Source: Gudongella oleilytica (GTDB lineage Bacteria; Bacillota; Clostridia; Tissierellales; Tissierellaceae). Taken from it: a stretch of DNA of 64,000 bases. The DNA is taken from assembly GCF_004101785.1 (NCBI RefSeq), contig NZ_CP035130.1, positions 310,001 to 374,000 on the forward strand, given 5' to 3'. The notes below the pieces were generated by a model. The model did not search any database and was not told where the DNA came from. It saw only the letters and a program-made list of their open reading frames with translations. Positions 60,443 to 64,000 of the stretch are shown here, piece after piece (the stretch's first letter is position 1; each line of letters starts with the position of its first letter). The position numbers and the translations under genes are program-made.

Positions 60443-60726
60443 TTAAGGATCACCCTTTCTTGCTTATTATTCCTTATGTAATGATTATACTACATTATGT
60501 ATGCCTAAAGTATTACAAATGGGTTAAGTATTATCCCTGATCCATTCTATCAACGTGCCAACGTATAGCAACATCCGAAATTTTCTTGACAATTTAGTCG
60601 AGAATCATAGTATAAATTTCAAATGTATTGTATAATAATAGTAGTTGTTTTAAGTAAGAGCATTACGCTATAAATTGGCATCATTTCAAATATTTAAGGC
60701 AGTTATAAAAAAGAGGAGGAATGGGA

Positions 60727-62370
60727 ATGAAGAGGATTACGGCAAAATTACTGGTACTAGTTATGGTGTTAACCATGCTGCCAACAATCGTTTTGGGAGA
60801 GAGCTTCTCTGATATGCCGAAAGATTGGTCATCAGAAGCTTTATCTAAGGCTGTGGAAAACGGGTTGTTGACAGGTTATAATGGCAAGCTGATGCCGGAA
60901 GCAAGTCTTACCAGAGCCCAAATGGCTGCCATTATCAACAGGGCATTCGGATCATATGCATCAGGGTCAATAGACAGCTACATAGATGTTCCTGAAAGCA
61001 AATGGTATAGAAATGACATGGCTAAGGCCGTACAAATGAAAACATTCGTTGGAAGCGGGAATATGCTGAATCCGGAGTCTAACATAACTCGGGAAGAAGC
61101 ATTCATAGTAATGGCAAGAGCTATGAAACTTGAGCCCTCAGGCTCTATGCCAGCAGGTTTTTCCGATCTTGATGAAATATCGGTATGGGCAAAAGGCGAG
61201 GTATTTGCTTTAATTAATGCTGGCTATGTTAAGGGATCCAATGGACTCATCAATCCTAAAGGCAGCATAACAAGAGCTGAATTTGCCCAGTTGATGCACA
61301 ATATGATCAAGAATTATATTAGATCAGCAGGAGAATATTCAGAGGATTATACTGGAAATGTAATGGTCAGTGTTCCAGGAGTAGTATTAAAAAATATGTC
61401 AATAAAGGGAGACCTTATAGCTGGAGAAGGCATTGGTGATGGTAGTCTTATTCTTGACAATGTAAATATTGAGGGCAGACTGGTAGTAAGGGGTGGAGGA
61501 ATCAATTCCATAATTATAAAAAATTCTTCATCTATTGGTGAATCTGTAATAATTTCAAGATATGATGGAGCCGTCAGGGTCTTCCTTGAGGATGGTACCG
61601 AAGCTGAAGCAATATATATCGAAGATGGTAATGATAAGGTAATAATTGAAGGATCTTTAGAGACTTTGGTAATAAACACTGATATCCCTGTCGAATTAGT
61701 TGACGCAAAAGTTGGTGAAATAAAGGTATATGCACCGGGTGCAGAGGTAAGTGTAGATAAGGACTCTAAGATTGACAGCGTTCTTGTTTACAAGGAAGCC
61801 GAAGGATCAACCATAACTGTCAATGGAAAAGTTGTCTCAATTGTTACTGCAGCTTCCGAGACTACCATAAAGGGAAAGGGAACAGTTGAAATAATTGAAG
61901 TTATGAGCACAGGCTCCAAATCGATCATAGACGTTGAGGCAGATAAAATCGTCGTGGATTCAAATGCGAAAGACGTCACTCTACCAGAAGAACCTGTTAC
62001 CGGAGGTGGTGGAGGAGCACCTTACGTTTCTCCAAGACTTACCAGTGCATCACTTAATGGGACTGAAGCAGTTATCTCTGGTGATAGTATAAATGTTCCT
62101 TTCTCGTTCAACGATGAACATTCTTATACGATATCTGCACAATTCAACAAAGCCGTTAGGATTAAGAGCGTTAGTGTCGATAATTGGGATTTAATTCAGC
62201 CAAATGTTGATGTTCCAACTGCTTATAGTAATCCTGTAGAAGCTATTATAGAGCATCCGATCACACTCGATCATTTTGTAAAATTTGGCAACGATGTAAC
62301 TGTGGTCGTAACAGATGGTACTACCGATCTGGTTTTCAATATCACGTTAAATGTACCAGGATATAATTAA
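60727..62370 (+). CDS. SLH-domain surface protein
   Basis: A 547-residue secreted protein: signal peptide (MKRITAKLLVLVMVLTMLPTIVLG), three SLH modules (about 25-205; MPEASLTRAQMAAIINRAFG, NPESNITREEAFIVMARAM, NPKGSITRAEFAQLMHNMI), then a repetitive beta-helix-like region (LKNMSIKGDLIAGEGIGDGSLILDNVNIEGRLVVRGG) and a C-terminal domain after GGGGGAPYV. I choose ATG 60727 because AGAGGAGGA is then 7 nt upstream; the earlier ATG 60721 abuts the ribosome-binding site. A TTGACA at 60586 with TATAAA downstream may be its promoter. A stem lies after the stop at 62407. Confidence 0.87.
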   Translation: MKRITAKLLVLVMVLTMLPTIVLGESFSDMPKDWSSEALSKAVENGLLTGYNGKLMPEASLTRAQMAAIINRAFGSYASGSIDSYIDVPESKWYRNDMAKAVQMKTFVGSGNMLNPESNITREEAFIVMARAMKLEPSGSMPAGFSDLDEISVWAKGEVFALINAGYVKGSNGLINPKGSITRAEFAQLMHNMIKNYIRSAGEYSEDYTGNVMVSVPGVVLKNMSIKGDLIAGEGIGDGSLILDNVNIEGRLVVRGGGINSIIIKNSSSIGESVIISRYDGAVRVFLEDGTEAEAIYIEDGNDKVIIEGSLETLVINTDIPVELVDAKVGEIKVYAPGAEVSVDKDSKIDSVLVYKEAEGSTITVNGKVVSIVTAASETTIKGKGTVEIIEVMSTGSKSIIDVEADKIVVDSNAKDVTLPEEPVTGGGGGAPYVSPRLTSASLNGTEAVISGDSINVPFSFNDEHSYTISAQFNKAVRIKSVSVDNWDLIQPNVDVPTAYSNPVEAIIEHPITLDHFVKFGNDVTVVVTDGTTDLVFNITLNVPGYN

Positions 62371-62406
62371 TAATAGATATAGTATTTAATTGAGATAATG
62401 TTATTA

Positions 62407-62434
62407 TACAAGTCCGGGGCAACCCGGACTTGTA
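62407..62434 (+). terminator. Stem-loop after the SLH gene (weak terminator)
   Basis: TACAAGTCCGGG pairs with CCCGGACTTGTA around GCAA (62407-62434). No T run follows, so termination is uncertain; the stem itself is perfect. Confidence 0.6.
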
Positions 62435-62471
62435 CAAAGTTAATAATATTTAGATCAGGAAGTGAATGAAT

Positions 62472-64000
62472 ATGAAAACCAGGCGGATATTTTTTCTGGT
62501 TGCCTTAGACGCTCTATTGATAAGTGCTGCTTTTTTTGCTACTGTTTATTTTAGACACGATACCACCTTGCATCCTACATACCTTAACCAGTACTTTGGT
62601 ACAGTTCTTATTGTTACCGTTATCAAGCTGTTTATATTTTACCTATTCAACTTTTACAAAAGCCTTTGGGAATATGCAAGTATTGACGAATTAATAGAAA
62701 TTGCTTTAGGCGTTACGATATCTAATGCTATTATTTTTATTCTTTTTACAATTACAGGGAATGCGATACCATTCGCTATGCATCTTCAAATTACTATTTT
62801 AGAGATAACATTTATTGGGTCCTCAAGATTTTTTTATAGAAGCCTCAGAAGACTTAGAAATGGTATTGAAGCCGACAAGACACAAACCAGAGTTCTTATT
62901 ATAGGAGCTGGTGCTGCTGGAGTTATGATTCTTAAAGAGTTGAGAAATCATAACAGCCTTAACCTAAAGCCTGTAGCATTTATAGATGACGATCCAAACA
63001 AAATAGGTAAAGTGATCAATGGTATAAAGGTAATCGGCAACAGAGATTGTATCAGGAATTCTGTGGAGAAAAATGATATAGATGAAATTATAATTGCACT
63101 TCCATCAGCTGAGCCTTCAGTACGAAGAGAGATAGTAAGATTATGCAAGGAAACCTCTGTAAAAACAAGAATATTGCCTGGGATGTATGAGCTTATCGGT
63201 GGAAGTATCAACATAAATCAAATAAGGGATGTACAAATAGAGGATTTACTGGGCAGAGATGAGATAAAACTTGATCTGAAGGACATTGATGAGTTTATAT
63301 CAGAAAAAACTGTTATGATAACAGGCGGTGGGGGATCAATCGGTAGTGAACTGGCAAGACAAGTCGCGAGATGTAGACCAAAGTTGATTGTGCTGATAGA
63401 TGTTTATGAGAACAACTTATATGATATACAAAATGAACTTTTTAGGAAATATGAAAATATCAAGGTCGTGACATTGATTGCTTCTGTTAGAGATAAAAGA
63501 TCCATAAGGAAACTAATTGATAAATATAGGCCGGAAATAATTTTTCATGCAGCTGCACATAAGCATGTACCCTTAATGGAATCAAACCCAAGTGAAGCTG
63601 TCAAGAATAATATTTTTGGAACTTTAAATTTGGTTCAGGCAGCAGATGAATTCAGAGTAAAGAAGTTCGTACTGATATCGACGGACAAAGCTGTTAATCC
63701 CACAAACGTTATGGGTGCAACAAAAAGAGTGGCAGAAAAGATCATTATGTCCTATAATGGATTAAGTGAAACAGAATTTGTTGCTGTTAGGTTTGGAAAT
63801 GTGTTAGGAAGCAATGGAAGTGTAATACCTCTTTTTAAGAAGCAGATAGCTGAGGGTGGGCCTGTAACCGTCACAGACGAAAGAGTGATAAGGTACTTTA
63901 TGACCATACCTGAAGCTTGCCAGTTAGTATTGCAGGCAGGATCAATGGCTACCGGCGGAGAGATATTTGTTCTTGATATGGGTGAACCTATTAAAATCAT
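62472..64000 (+). CDS. CapD-like polysaccharide biosynthesis epimerase/dehydratase (3' end outside window)
   Basis: The gene runs off the window end after about 509 codons without a stop. It encodes a membrane-anchored UDP-sugar 4,6-dehydratase/epimerase of the CapD/FlaA1-long type. Four N-terminal membrane helices (about 1-110) are followed by a CoA-binding-like Rossmann domain (LIIGAGAAGVMILKEL) and the SDR domain with TGGGGSIGSELARQ (284 onward), AAAHKHVPLMESNPSEA and STDKAVNPTNVMGATKRVAE (catalytic YxxxK replaced by MxxxK, as in this family). It prepares sugar nucleotides for surface glycan. It starts at ATG 62472 with AGGAAGTGA upstream. It probably begins a glycan cluster beyond the window. 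Confidence 0.92.
   Translation, partial: MKTRRIFFLVALDALLISAAFFATVYFRHDTTLHPTYLNQYFGTVLIVTVIKLFIFYLFNFYKSLWEYASIDELIEIALGVTISNAIIFILFTITGNAIPFAMHLQITILEITFIGSSRFFYRSLRRLRNGIEADKTQTRVLIIGAGAAGVMILKELRNHNSLNLKPVAFIDDDPNKIGKVINGIKVIGNRDCIRNSVEKNDIDEIIIALPSAEPSVRREIVRLCKETSVKTRILPGMYELIGGSININQIRDVQIEDLLGRDEIKLDLKDIDEFISEKTVMITGGGGSIGSELARQVARCRPKLIVLIDVYENNLYDIQNELFRKYENIKVVTLIASVRDKRSIRKLIDKYRPEIIFHAAAHKHVPLMESNPSEAVKNNIFGTLNLVQAADEFRVKKFVLISTDKAVNPTNVMGATKRVAEKIIMSYNGLSETEFVAVRFGNVLGSNGSVIPLFKKQIAEGGPVTVTDERVIRYFMTIPEACQLVLQAGSMATGGEIFVLDMGEPIKI

Overview
The window looks like a chromosomal segment of a low-GC, strictly fermentative Clostridia-type Firmicute. Evidence: strong Shine-Dalgarno sites, LPKTG sorting signals, SLH-domain surface proteins, a veg-ispE gene pair, an anaerobic lysine-fermentation operon and two in-frame-UGA (selenocysteine) genes of the HesB type. 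No rRNA or tRNA gene was seen. All calls come from reading the sequence; no database search was run.

Layout. 1-1499: 3' part of a class C-like group II intron. 1500-6213: DUF1858 protein, YvlD/holin-4 membrane protein, two tandem HesB-like selenoproteins, and two tandem MgtE Mg2+ channels, each preceded by a short conserved leader ORF. 6488-11105: veg, ispE, an M20/RocB-like peptidase and a sigma-54 activator. 11233-19190: a lysine-fermentation operon (kdd, kamA, kamB, kamC, kamD, kamE) behind a -24/-12 promoter, with a small four-helix-bundle cassette between kdd and kamA. 19536-25507: a SARP/BTAD-like regulator, an LPKTG protein, a PAS-like protein and a large InlB-repeat LPKTG protein. Two promoters here carry the same 11-bp-phased TAAAA repeats. 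25580-27391: a second group II intron copy with a broken maturase. 27525-32235: S41 protease, a second four-helix-bundle cassette and a large SLH (probable S-layer) protein. 32429-36461: a decayed IS1182-like transposase and an intact IS66 element. 36564-47575: export genes (TolC-like protein, MacB-type ABC pair, two adaptors, RND pump, TetR regulator). 47861-64000: cell-surface region with a stalk-domain protein, three more SLH proteins, an O-antigen-ligase-like protein, a Cna-B/LPKTG adhesin behind a c-di-GMP-I riboswitch, a UshA-like nucleotidase with LysM, the DUF1659/DUF2922/YvrJ trio and a CapD-like epimerase cut by the window end.

How it fits together. The sigma-54 activator next to kdd probably switches on lysine breakdown. 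KamA makes beta-lysine, KamDE makes 3,5-diaminohexanoate, Kdd oxidises it, and KamB/KamC probably maintain the aminomutase. The later kce and kal genes are not in the window. Surface adhesins appear to be under at least two separate controls: SARP-like direct repeats and c-di-GMP. The intergenic regions are full of 7-bp-period repeats (GTGAATA, GTGAATT, ATGAACA, GTCAATT types), often as inverted arms. Twice these arms bracket a four-helix-bundle gene.

Most interesting candidates: (1) the MDSSPLP leader peptides and covarying hairpin before both mgtE genes, reminiscent of the enterobacterial MgtL Mg2+-sensing leader; (2) the inverted-heptamer-repeat cassettes carrying four-helix-bundle genes; (3) the SARP-style promoter pair in a Firmicute; (4) the c-di-GMP riboswitch on a Cna-B adhesin.
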